From NCBI GenBank assembly GCA_050258375.1, contig JBLMYQ010000048.1, positions 29,715 through 93,714 of the forward strand: 64,000 bases of DNA. Reading direction: 5' to 3'. Positions 41,720 through 51,521 of the stretch are shown piece by piece. Source of the DNA: JBLMYQ01 sp050258375 (lineage in GTDB: Bacteria > Bacillota > Clostridia > Acetivibrionales > UBA4821). Under the pieces are notes generated by a model that was given only the letters and a program-made list of their open reading frames with translations, ran no database searches and was not told the origin of the DNA. The first letter of the stretch is position 1; each line of letters begins with the position of its first letter. A program made the translations under genes and the position numbers.

Positions 41720-43792
41720 ATGGCAGAATATCTAGTAATAGTTGAATCGCCTGCAAAGGCAAAAACAATAGGAAAATTTCTTGGAAAAGGTTATAAGATT
41801 GAAGCTTCTATGGGACACATCAGGGATTTGCCTAAAAGTACACTTGGTGTTGATATAGAAAATGATTTTGCACCAAAATACATTCCGATTAGAGGTAAAG
41901 GCGATTTAATTAAGAAGCTGAAAAAGATGGCAAAGAATTCTGATAAGGTTTTCCTGGCAACTGACCCTGACAGAGAAGGGGAAGCAATTTCCTGGCACCT
42001 TGCTCATCTTTTAAATTTGGATGAATCAGATAAATGCAGAATTACATTTAATGAAATAACTAAAAATGCTGTAAAAACTGCTATTAAAGAGCCGAGAAAA
42101 ATTGATATGGACCTTGTTGATGCTCAACAGGCAAGAAGGGTTTTGGATAGAATAGTGGGTTATCAGATGAGTCCTTTTTTATGGAAAAAAGTCCGTAAAG
42201 GATTAAGTGCAGGAAGGGTTCAATCTGTTGCTGTAAGAATGGTTGTTAATAGGGAAGAAGAAATTGAGAATTTTGTTCCTGAAGAATACTGGTCTTTGAC
42301 TGCGAAGCTTTCTAAAAAGAAAGGCTCACAATATTTTGAGGCAAAGCTTCATGGAATATCAGAGGAAAAGCTTGAAATCAGTTCAAAAGAGCAAATGGAC
42401 ATTATTCTTGCTGATTTAGATAATGCGTCATATACTGTGTCAAAAATAAAAAGGGGCGAAAAGAAAAGATATCCGGCACCTCCGTTTGTAACAAGCACAC
42501 TTCAACAGGAAGCAGCCAGAAAGCTTGGCTTCCCTATTAAAAAGACTATGATGGTTGCTCAACAGCTTTATGAAGGAATAGAGGTTAAAGGTTCAGGGTT
42601 GGTTGGACTCATAACTTATATGAGAACTGATTCTACAAGGATTTCTGATGAAGCACAAAATGAGGCGATAGAGCTTATAAAAAATAAATATGGAGAAAAT
42701 TATGTTCCAAAAGAAAGACGAATCTATAAGAGTAAGGCTGGTGCACAGGATGCCCATGAGGCAATCAGACCTTCACATGTAAGTTATCAGCCTGAGGATA
42801 TTAAAGATTCTCTTTCAAACGAACAATACAAATTATATAAGCTGATATGGGAAAGGTTTATTGCCAGTCAGATGGAATCTGCAGTTTATGATGCTCTTAC
42901 TGTTGATATTAAGGCATCAAAATATATTTTTAAGGCACATGGCTCAAAAGTAAAATTTGCAGGATTTATGAAGGTGTATGTTGAAGGTCGTGATGATGAT
43001 AAGGAAGAAAATGATGTTATTCTTCCGGAACTAAATGAAGGGGAAGAGCTTCTTTTAAATAAGCTTGATCCAAAGCAGCATTTTACACAGCCTCCTGCAA
43101 GATACACAGAAGCAACATTGGTTAAGGCTATGGAAGAAAAGGGGATTGGCAGACCAAGTACTTATGCTCCAACCATAACCACAATACTTGCAAGAATGTA
43201 TATTGAAAAAGATAAAAAATATTTACTGCCAACTGAGCTTGGTCGAACAGTTACAGCTTTATTGGTTGATTATTTTAAAGAAATAGTAAACATTGAATTT
43301 ACTGCAAAAATGGAAGAAAAGCTGGATGATGTTGAAGAAGGAAAAATAAAATGGGTTAATATTCTGCGTGAATTCTATCCGCCATTTGAAGAGAATTTGA
43401 AGCGTGCAGAAAAAGAAGTTGAACATATTAAGCTTCAGGACGAGGTTTCAGATGTTCCCTGTGAAAAATGCGGAAGAATGATGGTTATAAAAATGGGCCG
43501 GTTTGGGAAATTTCTTGCTTGCCCCGGGTTTCCGGAATGTAGAAATGCAAAGCCTATTATAGAAGAAGCAGGAGTGTCCTGCCCACTTTGTAAATCAAAG
43601 GTTGTTGTTAAGAAAACTAAAAAGGGCAGAAAATACTTTGGATGTGAAAAGAATCCCTCCTGTGGTTTTATGACATGGGATATGCCTTCAAATGAGAATT
43701 GTCCTGAATGCGGGAATTTTCTTCTTAAAAAGAAAGGCGGGAAGACATTGGGCTGCAGCAATCCGGAATGCAAATACGAGAAGGGCAGCTGA
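41720..43792 (+). CDS. topA: DNA topoisomerase I
   Basis: A type IA topoisomerase of 690 residues that relaxes negative supercoils. The Toprim domain (VIVESPAKAKTIGKFLG and DPDREGEAISWHL), the catalytic YMRTDSTRIS with Tyr300, and three C-terminal four-cysteine zinc fingers (from CEKCGRMMVIK, CPLCKSKVV and CPECGNFLL) are in the usual order. Located between dprA and trmFO. Confidence 0.97.
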   Translation: MAEYLVIVESPAKAKTIGKFLGKGYKIEASMGHIRDLPKSTLGVDIENDFAPKYIPIRGKGDLIKKLKKMAKNSDKVFLATDPDREGEAISWHLAHLLNLDESDKCRITFNEITKNAVKTAIKEPRKIDMDLVDAQQARRVLDRIVGYQMSPFLWKKVRKGLSAGRVQSVAVRMVVNREEEIENFVPEEYWSLTAKLSKKKGSQYFEAKLHGISEEKLEISSKEQMDIILADLDNASYTVSKIKRGEKKRYPAPPFVTSTLQQEAARKLGFPIKKTMMVAQQLYEGIEVKGSGLVGLITYMRTDSTRISDEAQNEAIELIKNKYGENYVPKERRIYKSKAGAQDAHEAIRPSHVSYQPEDIKDSLSNEQYKLYKLIWERFIASQMESAVYDALTVDIKASKYIFKAHGSKVKFAGFMKVYVEGRDDDKEENDVILPELNEGEELLLNKLDPKQHFTQPPARYTEATLVKAMEEKGIGRPSTYAPTITTILARMYIEKDKKYLLPTELGRTVTALLVDYFKEIVNIEFTAKMEEKLDDVEEGKIKWVNILREFYPPFEENLKRAEKEVEHIKLQDEVSDVPCEKCGRMMVIKMGRFGKFLACPGFPECRNAKPIIEEAGVSCPLCKSKVVVKKTKKGRKYFGCEKNPSCGFMTWDMPSNENCPECGNFLLKKKGGKTLGCSNPECKYEKGS

Positions 43793-43838
43793 TGGTGCAT
43801 GGGTGATAGTTAAAACCATAAAAAATGAGGGTTGAACT

Positions 43839-45164
43839 TTGGAGAATGCAATGAATAATCATATTACTGTAATTGGTGGCGGTTTGGCAGGCTGCGAAGC
43901 GGCTTGGCAGATTGCCCAAAGAGGAGTTAAGGTTAAGCTTTACGAAATGAAGCCGGAGAAATATTCTCCGGCTCATAGTATGCAGGGGCTTGCAGAAATA
44001 GTTTGCAGCAACTCTTTTAAGTCTAATTCGCCTGAAAATGCAGCAGGATTATTAAAAGAAGAATTAAGGATTATGAATTCTTTGATTATTTCCTGTGCCG
44101 ATAAAACAAAGGTGCCTGCCGGACAAGCATTGGCAGTAGATAGAGAGAAGTTTTCAGAGCTTGTTACAAAAGAGATTGAAGCTCATCCTAATATTGAAAT
44201 AATCAGGAAAGAAATTGGGCAAATACCTGACGAAGAGATTGTAATTATCTCAACCGGACCGTTAACATCCGAAGCCCTTTCTGAGGATATAAAAAAAAGA
44301 ATCGGGAATGATTATCTCCATTTTTATGATGCTGCAGCACCTATTGTATCTTATGATTCGATAGATATGGAAAAGGCATTCAGAGCAGATAGGTATGGAA
44401 AAGGCGATAACGATTATATAAATTGTCCTATGGAAAGAGATGAATATGAAAGGTTTTATACCGAGCTTATAAAGGCTAAAACGATTGATATTCATGGGTT
44501 TGAAGATAAAAAGGTTTTTGAGGGCTGTATGCCGGTAGAAGTAATGGCAAAGCGCGGAATCCAGACCTTAGCCTTTGGTCCAATGAAACCGGTTGGGTTT
44601 ATTAATCCTAAAACAGGAAAACAGCCGTATGCAGTTGTGCAACTAAGACAGGATAATACTGAGGGGACTCTTTTCAATATGGTTGGTTTCCAGACAAATC
44701 TCAAGTGGGGAGAACAGAAAAGGATATTTTCAATGATTCCTGGTTTGGAAAATTCAGAGTTTGTGAGATATGGGGTGATGCACAGAAATACCTATATTAA
44801 TTCTCCTCAAGTGCTTACGTCTGCTTACAATCTCAGAAACTGTTCCGGATTATTTTTTGCAGGACAAATAACGGGAGTGGAGGGTTATGTGGAGTCGGCT
44901 GCATCGGGTCTTATTGCAGGTATAAATGCAGTTCAAACCTTATTGGATAGAGAACTGATAATATTTCCAAGGGAAACGGTTATGGGGGCGCTTACTTCTT
45001 ATATTTCTTCAGGTTCAATAGGTGGATTTCAACCTATGAATGCAAATTTTGGCATTATTCCTTCTGCTGAAAAGAAGATGAAAAAGGATGAAAAAAATAA
45101 GTTTTATTCTGACCGTTCTATTAAAAAAATAACGCAATTAATCAAAGAAATTTCTGTTCAATAA
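43839..45164 (+). CDS. trmFO: folate-dependent tRNA (uracil-54-C5)-methyltransferase
   Basis: A 441-residue flavoprotein that makes ribothymidine at U54 using methylene-THF. The FAD-binding motif VIGGGLAGCEAAWQIA is at the N-terminus; EIVCSNSFKSNSPENAAGLLKEE (split here by function, not sequence), and GQITGVEGYVESAASGL are family-specific. Start is TTG 43839 or ATG 43851; each has a possible ribosome site. The next gene is flgB, with no xerC, hslVU or codY between. Confidence 0.95.
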   Translation: MENAMNNHITVIGGGLAGCEAAWQIAQRGVKVKLYEMKPEKYSPAHSMQGLAEIVCSNSFKSNSPENAAGLLKEELRIMNSLIISCADKTKVPAGQALAVDREKFSELVTKEIEAHPNIEIIRKEIGQIPDEEIVIISTGPLTSEALSEDIKKRIGNDYLHFYDAAAPIVSYDSIDMEKAFRADRYGKGDNDYINCPMERDEYERFYTELIKAKTIDIHGFEDKKVFEGCMPVEVMAKRGIQTLAFGPMKPVGFINPKTGKQPYAVVQLRQDNTEGTLFNMVGFQTNLKWGEQKRIFSMIPGLENSEFVRYGVMHRNTYINSPQVLTSAYNLRNCSGLFFAGQITGVEGYVESAASGLIAGINAVQTLLDRELIIFPRETVMGALTSYISSGSIGGFQPMNANFGIIPSAEKKMKKDEKNKFYSDRSIKKITQLIKEISVQ

Positions 45165-45209
45165 TTTTTAATCAATTTTTTGTCAGTTTATTGTATTTTT
45201 TTAATTTCA

Positions 45210-45238
45210 TTGGCATATTAAAAGAATAATGATATAAT
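45210..45238 (+). promoter_or_regulatory. sigma-A-type promoter of the flagellar operon
   Basis: TTGGCA (45210-45215), 17-nt spacer, TATAAT (45233-45238) with TG one base upstream of the -10. It is followed by a 190-nt leader with a CATCAAAT/ATTTGATG hairpin (45266-45297). No sigma-D consensus was noticed. Confidence 0.75.
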
Positions 45239-45428
45239 AATGTAAATATTATAGAGTCTATATGTCATCAAATAGCTTGGTTAAATGGCATTTGATGGAT
45301 ATGAGATTTTTCCTCAATTTTCTTATTAAATATCTGAGCATAAAATTATTATTTTTATAAAAAAACAGTAATGAAAAGCCTATGAATATGTCGAAATATA
45401 TTGTGAAATATATTTATGGGGGATGCGT

Positions 45429-45839
45429 ATGATCGAAGATATGTTTAAAGATACATATGTACTGCAAAGAGCACTGGATGCTTCATGGACAAGAAATAAG
45501 GTGATATCAAATAATATCGCTAATGTTGACACGCCCGGATATAAGAAGCAAAAGGTTGAATTTGAGTCATACCTGGCTGATGCAGTTGAGAATAAAAAAA
45601 TAAAGGGTACTGTAACAAACGAAAAGCATATTCCCGTTGGAGCAGGAAACTTGAATAGTTTAAAAATCAATATAAGAGAAGATAACAGTACAACAATGAG
45701 GCTTGATGGAAACAATGTAGATATTGATAGTGAAATGGCTGATCTGGCAAAAAATAATATTATGTATAATGCTTTGACCGAAAAGATTTCAGGAACCTTC
45801 AGAAATCTTAGAACAGTAATAAATGAAGGGAGGAAATAA
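45429..45839 (+). CDS. flgB: flagellar proximal rod protein FlgB
   Basis: A 136-residue rod protein with the flagellar rod/hook N-terminal motif ISNNIANVDTPGYKKQKVEFE and the C-terminal heptad region. The ATG at 45429 is preferred to 45423 because GGGGGA at 45418-45423 needs the space. First gene of the operon; flgC begins 2 nt after its stop. Confidence 0.95.
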   Translation: MIEDMFKDTYVLQRALDASWTRNKVISNNIANVDTPGYKKQKVEFESYLADAVENKKIKGTVTNEKHIPVGAGNLNSLKINIREDNSTTMRLDGNNVDIDSEMADLAKNNIMYNALTEKISGTFRNLRTVINEGRK

Positions 45840-45841
45840 TT

Positions 45842-46285
45842 ATGTCATTCTTTAATTCCCTTGATACAAGTGCTTCTGGACTTACCGCCCAGAGATTAAG
45901 AATGGATTTAATATCCCAGAATATTGCTAATGCTAACACTACCAGAACTGAAAATGGAACACCTTATCGTAGAAAAGTATTGGTTTTGCAGCAAAGAAGT
46001 GATGGCAGAGCATTTTCTGAATATTTAACAGATGCAAGCAAGGCCAAATTTGGTTCGGGGGGAGTAAGAGTTCTCAGTGTTGCAGAGGATCAAACTCCTT
46101 TTAAGAGAATTTATGATCCAAGCAATCCAGATGCCGATAAAGATGGGTATGTAAATATGCCTAATGTTGATATTACAACAGAGATGATAAATATGATTTC
46201 TGCGAGCAGATCGTATGAGGCTAACATATCAGCCTTAAATGCTACCAAGAGTATGGCAATGAAGGCTTTAGAAATAGGAAGATAA
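45842..46285 (+). CDS. flgC: flagellar proximal rod protein FlgC
   Basis: A 147-residue rod component with LDTSASGLTAQRLRMDLISQ and NIANANTTRTENGTPYRR at the N-terminus and the VDITTEMINMISASRSYEAN motif near the C-terminus. Translationally close to flgB. A GTGTAAA-type repeat lies between it and fliE. Confidence 0.96.
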   Translation: MSFFNSLDTSASGLTAQRLRMDLISQNIANANTTRTENGTPYRRKVLVLQQRSDGRAFSEYLTDASKAKFGSGGVRVLSVAEDQTPFKRIYDPSNPDADKDGYVNMPNVDITTEMINMISASRSYEANISALNATKSMAMKALEIGR

Positions 46286-46414
46286 TTTGTATAGTGTAAA
46301 GTTTAAAATGTAAAGTGTAAAGTTAACTTACCCATCTGCCTTTCAAGAAGAGGGAAGAAAAATAAAATTCTACAGAGAAGGTCAGGGTGGAGTTGTGAAG
46401 GGATGGTAATATAA
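46286..46414. repeat. GTGTAAA-type repeat within the flagellar operon
   Basis: 46290-46330 has TATAGTGTAAAGTTTAAAAT and continues ATGTAAAGTGTAAAGTTAAC, one end of the 23692 family. The remaining 85 bp are noncoding and contain the fliE ribosome site region. Confidence 0.55.
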
Positions 46415-46723
46415 ATGGTTAAACCGATATCTGCGGCATTTCCACAAATAAAAACTATACCTTCAGTACCTGGCAGCGGAAATAGAGAAGCAGCTTCAGG
46501 GAGCTTGAATTTTGGTGAAATGCTTAATAGTGCAATAAATAATGTAAATCAGGCTCAAAAAGCCTCTGACCAAATGAGCAGCCTTCTTGCGGCAGGAAAG
46601 ATTGATGATTTACATACTGTTATGATAGAAGGTGCAAAGGCAGAGCTTGCTCTTCAATTTACCTTACAGGTAAGAAATAAGATTCTTGATGCTTATAACG
46701 AGATAATGAGAATGCAGATGTAG
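46415..46723 (+). CDS. fliE: flagellar MS-ring/rod adaptor FliE
   Basis: A 102-residue protein joining the MS ring to the rod, with the typical FGEMLNSAINNVNQAQKASD motif and C-terminal VRNKILDAYNEIMRMQM. Secreted by the flagellar export system. fliF follows after 15 nt. Confidence 0.95.
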   Translation: MVKPISAAFPQIKTIPSVPGSGNREAASGSLNFGEMLNSAINNVNQAQKASDQMSSLLAAGKIDDLHTVMIEGAKAELALQFTLQVRNKILDAYNEIMRMQM

Positions 46724-46738
46724 AGGAGTGATACATAA

Positions 46739-48298
46739 ATGCCTGAAGCTTTAAAAAGGCTGCAGCAGCAGGCTATGGAAATATGGAGGGCAATGGATGC
46801 TTCTCAAAAAACCAGAATGCTAATTATAGCAGGCTTGGTTGTTGCTTGCGTTTCTTTGGGGATTTTTATGATAACCCGGCCATCTTATGAGAACCTTTTC
46901 AGTGGAAGACTTGACGAAAAGGAAACAGGTGAAATAAGCAAAATATTAAAAGATAATAAAATTGATTACAAGGTAATAGATGGAGGAACCGGACTTCAGG
47001 TTAGAAATAAAGATATTGAGCAGACCAAACTTTTATTGTCTCAGAGCGGATATCCAAAAGGAGGCATGACCTTCAAAGATGCTTTGGGATCTATAAAGCT
47101 TTCTACTACAGAAAGTGATAAGAAAAAAATATTTAAGGAATATACAGAACAGAAAATAGTCAGAGGGCTAAAAACGATTGATAATGTTACCAATGCAACA
47201 GTACTTTTGAGTATACCGGAGAAAGAGGTTTACTTAGGAGAAGCAAAGCAGCAAGAGCCAACCGCTTCAGTTGTGATAGAAACAAGTGAACCTATGTCTA
47301 AAAAGCAGATAAGGGGAATTGAAAATTTTGTTGCAGGAAGCGTTGAGGGTCTCAACAAAAAAAATGTAATGATTTTAGATAAAAATACAGGAAACATGCT
47401 TAGCGAAAACCAAGAGGATGATTTGGCAGCTGCTACTACCCAGCAGTATGAATTTCAGGCTGCATTAAAAAAAGAGATTGAAACAAAGGTTCAGGGTTTG
47501 CTGGGCGAAATGTATGATGGAGTGAGGGTTGCAGCTAATGTTGTGTGTGATTTTAATACCGAGACAACTAAAGAGGTTAAATATGCACCGGTTGTCGGTG
47601 AAGATAGCGGAATATTAAGAAGCACTGAAACCTATAAGGAGGACTTGTCGCAAGGGGCAAGCGGAGGGGTGCCCGGTACAGATTCTAATTCGGGAAACAG
47701 CACTACAACCCCTTCATATCAATCTTCTTCTTCCGGGTCTGGTGCTTATAAGAAGGCAACCACGGTTAACAATTTTGAAATAAATCAAAAAAATACTGAA
47801 AGTGAAAAAGCTGTAGGACAAATGGACAAGGAAAAATCCTCCATAACAGTTAGTTTGATTTATGGAACAAAGAAAACTGCAGCGCCGGCACAGGCAGATA
47901 TTGATACATATACAAAAATGATTTCCAATGCAACAGGGATAGCGGCAGCGAATATTACTTTAGCAAGCTTTAAGATTCCTACAGCACAAGCAGAAAAACC
48001 AAAATTTGATTGGCTGGGAATGCTTACAAAGGCTGTGCCTGTTTTAATCCTTGCTGTTTTGATAATTTTCTTAGGCATAGGAGTTATGAAGCAAACCGGT
48101 GTATCAGAACCAGAGTTTGCTTTTGGGGGTAGTTTGCCTAAAAATATCTCAGCACCTATGATTGAAGAAGAACCACTTGAGGAAATTGAGCTTGAAGAAA
48201 AATCTGAAGTTAAGAAACAAATAGATAAGTTTGTAAAACATAAACCAGAAGCAGTTGCGCAGCTTCTCAGGAATTGGTTGGCTGATGAATGGGATTGA
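46739..48298 (+). CDS. fliF: flagellar MS-ring protein FliF
   Basis: A 519-residue ring-forming membrane protein. Two membrane segments flank a large extracytoplasmic part: the first at about residues 26-46 (MLIIAGLVVACVSLGIFMI), the second near 430-450 (AVPVLILAVLIIFLGIG). RBM-type domains (NLFSGRLDEKETGEI...) and a C-terminal cytoplasmic tail that binds FliG are present. A low-complexity Ser/Gly loop (near residues 310-335) is variable in the family. Confidence 0.97.
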   Translation: MPEALKRLQQQAMEIWRAMDASQKTRMLIIAGLVVACVSLGIFMITRPSYENLFSGRLDEKETGEISKILKDNKIDYKVIDGGTGLQVRNKDIEQTKLLLSQSGYPKGGMTFKDALGSIKLSTTESDKKKIFKEYTEQKIVRGLKTIDNVTNATVLLSIPEKEVYLGEAKQQEPTASVVIETSEPMSKKQIRGIENFVAGSVEGLNKKNVMILDKNTGNMLSENQEDDLAAATTQQYEFQAALKKEIETKVQGLLGEMYDGVRVAANVVCDFNTETTKEVKYAPVVGEDSGILRSTETYKEDLSQGASGGVPGTDSNSGNSTTTPSYQSSSSGSGAYKKATTVNNFEINQKNTESEKAVGQMDKEKSSITVSLIYGTKKTAAPAQADIDTYTKMISNATGIAAANITLASFKIPTAQAEKPKFDWLGMLTKAVPVLILAVLIIFLGIGVMKQTGVSEPEFAFGGSLPKNISAPMIEEEPLEEIELEEKSEVKKQIDKFVKHKPEAVAQLLRNWLADEWD

Positions 48299-48357
48299 TT
48301 CTGAGGAATTAGCTTCTGGAATTATGATAATCCGATATAAATGTAGGGGTGAACCAA

Positions 48358-49371
48358 ATGTCTAGGGGAAAGAGTGATTTTGGCGGTAAAGAGAAAGCAG
48401 CAATGCTGTTAATTGCATTAGGGCCCGAAAGATCTTCAGAGATATTTAAACATCTGAAAGAAGAGGAAATAGAACAGCTTACTCTGGAGATAGCAAATAT
48501 CAGAACGGTAAGCCCCGAGGAAAAGAATAAAGTGCTTGAAGACTTCTATCAAATATGCCTTGCTCAGGAGTATATTGCTGAGGGAGGTATTACCTATGCC
48601 AGAGATGTTCTTGAAAAAGCTTTAGGCAGTCAGAAAGCTTTGGAAATTATCAATAAGCTAACTGTTTCACTTCAAGTAAGACCCTTCGAATTCGTCAGAA
48701 AAGCAGATCCGAGCCAGCTTCTAAATTTTATTCAAAACGAACATGCGCAGACCATTGCGCTTATACTTGCTTACTTAAAGCCTGCGCAATCAGCTGCAGT
48801 CCTTTCTGTTCTACCGCAAGAAAAGCAGGCTGATGTTGCACGCAGAATAGCAGTTATGGATAGAACTTCGCCTGATGTTATTAAAGAGGTTGAAAGAGTG
48901 CTTGAAAAGAAGCTTTCGGCTCTTGTAACCGAGGACTTTACTTCGGCAGGAGGATTAAGTGCAATTGTTGATATTTTGAATTCTGTTGACCGTGGAACAG
49001 AAAAATTCATTATGGAAACCCTTGAAATTGAAGATACAGATTTGGCTCAGGAAATAAAGAAGAGGATGTTTGTATTTGATGATATTGTTACACTTGATAA
49101 TAGATCTATTCAGAGATTTCTTAGAGAGGTTGACAACAATCAACTTGCACTTGCACTCAAGGGTTCAAGTGAAGAAGTTCAAAAGGTTATATTTAACAAT
49201 ATGTCAAAGCGTATGCAGGATATGATAAAAGAAGATATAGACTATATGGGACCTGTAAGGCTGAGAGATGTTGAAGATTCCCAGCAGAAGATAGTTAATA
49301 TTATCAGAAAACTTGAAGACGCAGGAGAAATAGTAATATCCAGAGGTGGAGGAGATGAAATAATTGCATAA
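48358..49371 (+). CDS. fliG: flagellar motor switch protein FliG
   Basis: A 337-residue C-ring protein that couples rotor to stator. N-terminal GKEKAAMLLIALGPE, middle EHAQTIALILAYL motif and charged C-terminal torque helix (FDDIVTLDNRSIQRFLREVD) are seen. The ATG at 48358 fits AGGGGTGA at 48345-48352 better than the in-frame GTG. The end overlaps fliH by 8 nt. Confidence 0.97.
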   Translation: MSRGKSDFGGKEKAAMLLIALGPERSSEIFKHLKEEEIEQLTLEIANIRTVSPEEKNKVLEDFYQICLAQEYIAEGGITYARDVLEKALGSQKALEIINKLTVSLQVRPFEFVRKADPSQLLNFIQNEHAQTIALILAYLKPAQSAAVLSVLPQEKQADVARRIAVMDRTSPDVIKEVERVLEKKLSALVTEDFTSAGGLSAIVDILNSVDRGTEKFIMETLEIEDTDLAQEIKKRMFVFDDIVTLDNRSIQRFLREVDNNQLALALKGSSEEVQKVIFNNMSKRMQDMIKEDIDYMGPVRLRDVEDSQQKIVNIIRKLEDAGEIVISRGGGDEIIA

Positions 49372-50128
49372 AATTATAAAATCCTATAATGTTTTTGTTG
49401 GAGAGCCTGCGAAAGTTGAAGAACCGGAAATAGAAGAAAGCTTTTATGAAGAAGAGGAAGAAGATGAAGAAGATATAGAGGTTAAGGAAGCATACAGTCA
49501 ATTAAAAGAAGTAAGTGATGAAGAAAGTGTTGAGTTTGCAAGGAAGAAAGCAGAAGAAATAATAGAAAAAGCGAGAGTGCACGCTGATAAAATATTAGAA
49601 GAGACTACGGCTAAGATTGAAGAAGAAAGAGAAATCGTACTTGAGCAGGCAAGAAAAAACGGCTTTGATGAAGGCTATAATGAAGCTGTTGAACAGTGCG
49701 AAGATCTTATAAGGGAAGCTGGAATAATAAAGCAGCAAGCTTTTGAAGAATATGAGCAGCTTATGAGCGGAAGCGAAGAGGAAATATTATCAATAATTTT
49801 TGACATAGCAAAAAAAATGATTGGACGTGAAATAATTTCGGGGAAAGAAGATATTTTGTTTACAGTCAGAGAAGCACTAAAAGCATGCACACATAAAGAT
49901 TACATACTATTAAAGGTTTCTGAGGAAGATTATGATACAGTAGTTAAGTCAAAGGATAAAATACTTGCTATGTCTAAAGGAATTGGAGAGCTTGAAATAA
50001 AGACTGACCATTCACTGGAAAAAGGAAGCTGCCTTTTGGAAACACCATTTGGAGCTGTAGATGGAAGTATAAAGACAAAAATTGAACAAATTGAAAAGGT
50101 ATTTAATAGTTTGATTGAAAAAGAATGA
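49364..50128 (+). CDS. fliH: flagellar export regulator FliH
   Basis: A 254-residue stator-like protein that binds the FliI ATPase. It begins with an acidic run (EEEEEDEEDIEVKEAYSQ), followed by a long helix with alanine/glutamate heptads and a C-terminal domain related to ATP synthase subunits b/delta. The TTG start is inside fliG after GGTGGAGGAGA. Its acidic N-terminus is longer than usual. Confidence 0.9.
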   Translation: MHKIIKSYNVFVGEPAKVEEPEIEESFYEEEEEDEEDIEVKEAYSQLKEVSDEESVEFARKKAEEIIEKARVHADKILEETTAKIEEEREIVLEQARKNGFDEGYNEAVEQCEDLIREAGIIKQQAFEEYEQLMSGSEEEILSIIFDIAKKMIGREIISGKEDILFTVREALKACTHKDYILLKVSEEDYDTVVKSKDKILAMSKGIGELEIKTDHSLEKGSCLLETPFGAVDGSIKTKIEQIEKVFNSLIEKE

Positions 50129-50134
50129 AAAGAC

Positions 50135-50154
50135 AGGGTAATGAAAATTACCCT
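50135..50154 (+). other. intercistronic hairpin with GAAA loop
   Basis: AGGGTAAT-GAAA-ATTACCCT between fliH and fliI, the same form as the one at 8758. No T-run; probably an RNA stability or processing site. Confidence 0.55.
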
Positions 50155-50180
50155 ATTATAATATTATGTGAGGGAAATAA

Positions 50181-51491
50181 ATGCGTGAATTTAATGCACA
50201 AAAATACAGGGAAGCTCTGGGAAAATCAAATTTTGTAGTAAAATACGGCAAAATATCTCAGGTAATCGGGCTAACAATGGAATCGGATGGTCCGTCTGTT
50301 AGTATTGGTGAATTGTGCAAGGTTGACGCGTGTAATGGTAAGGATGTTCTTGCTGAGGTTGTTGGGTTTAAAGATAATAAGGTTCTTCTTATGCCTTTGG
50401 GAGAGATGCAAGGAATTGCACCGGGAAGCAAAGTTACTGCACTAGGAGAAGTTCTTTCGGTTGGTGTCGGACCGGAACTTAAAGGTACTGTTCTAAATGG
50501 CTTAGGAAAAACTATTGATGATACTTATCTGCCTCTGTTCAAACAGTCATATTCTGTGTTTAATCAGGCGCCTCATCCCTTGAGGAGGCAAAGAATAAAT
50601 CAGCCTCTTGAACTTGGCATTAAAGCAATTGACGGTCTTCTGACAGTTGGGAAGGGGCAGAGGGTAGGAATATTTGCAGGAAGCGGTGTGGGTAAGAGCA
50701 CCTTGATGGGAATGATAGCCAGAAATACGACTGCAGATATTAATGTAATAGCTTTAATCGGAGAGCGTGGAAGAGAGGTAAGGGAATTTCTTGAGAAGGA
50801 TTTGGGCGAAGAGGGATTAAAAAGGTCAATTGTTGTTGTTGCAACTTCTGACCAACCTGCGCTTGTAAGATTAAAAGGAGCTTTTGTTGCAACAGCAATT
50901 GCGGAATATTTTAGAGACCAGGGAAATGATGTGCTTTTATTGATGGATTCGCTGACAAGATTTGCCATGGCGCAGCGAGAGGTTGGTTTGGCTATTGGAG
51001 AGCCTCCTGTTTCAAGGGGATATACGCCTTCGGTATTTGCACTTCTGCCAAAGCTTCTTGAAAGAGCAGGAAACTCAGATAAAGGTTCAATAACGGGACT
51101 CTATACGGTTCTGGTTGACGGAGATGATCTTACTGAGCCTGTTACAGATACTGCCAGAGGAATATTGGATGGACATATAGTGCTTTCGAGAAGCCTGGCG
51201 AACAGAAACCATTTTCCTGCAATTGATGTGCTGGCAAGCATAAGCAGGGTTATGCCCGATATAGTTACAAGTGAACATAGAAGTATTGCGGGAGAGCTAA
51301 AGAAGGTGCTTGCTATTTATAAAGATTCGGAAGATTTAATTAATATTGGAGCATATGTAAGGGGAAGCAATTCCAAAATAGATTATGCAATTGATTCTAT
51401 TGATGGAATAAATGAATTTTTACTTCAAAATGTAGAAGAAAAAATTACATTTGAAGGAACATTGAATATGCTGCAATCAGTTTTACCATAG
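50181..51491 (+). CDS. fliI: flagellar export ATPase FliI
   Basis: A 436-residue F1-beta-like ATPase powering substrate unfolding for flagellar export. Walker A GSGVGKS is at 167-173, Walker B DVLLLMDSLTRFAMAQRE follows, with IGERGREVREF and GEPPVSRGYTPSVFALLP. Works with FliH and FliJ encoded beside it. Confidence 0.97.
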   Translation: MREFNAQKYREALGKSNFVVKYGKISQVIGLTMESDGPSVSIGELCKVDACNGKDVLAEVVGFKDNKVLLMPLGEMQGIAPGSKVTALGEVLSVGVGPELKGTVLNGLGKTIDDTYLPLFKQSYSVFNQAPHPLRRQRINQPLELGIKAIDGLLTVGKGQRVGIFAGSGVGKSTLMGMIARNTTADINVIALIGERGREVREFLEKDLGEEGLKRSIVVVATSDQPALVRLKGAFVATAIAEYFRDQGNDVLLLMDSLTRFAMAQREVGLAIGEPPVSRGYTPSVFALLPKLLERAGNSDKGSITGLYTVLVDGDDLTEPVTDTARGILDGHIVLSRSLANRNHFPAIDVLASISRVMPDIVTSEHRSIAGELKKVLAIYKDSEDLINIGAYVRGSNSKIDYAIDSIDGINEFLLQNVEEKITFEGTLNMLQSVLP

Positions 51492-51521
51492 ATAAATTAG
51501 CAAAGAATGGAGAGAATGCAG

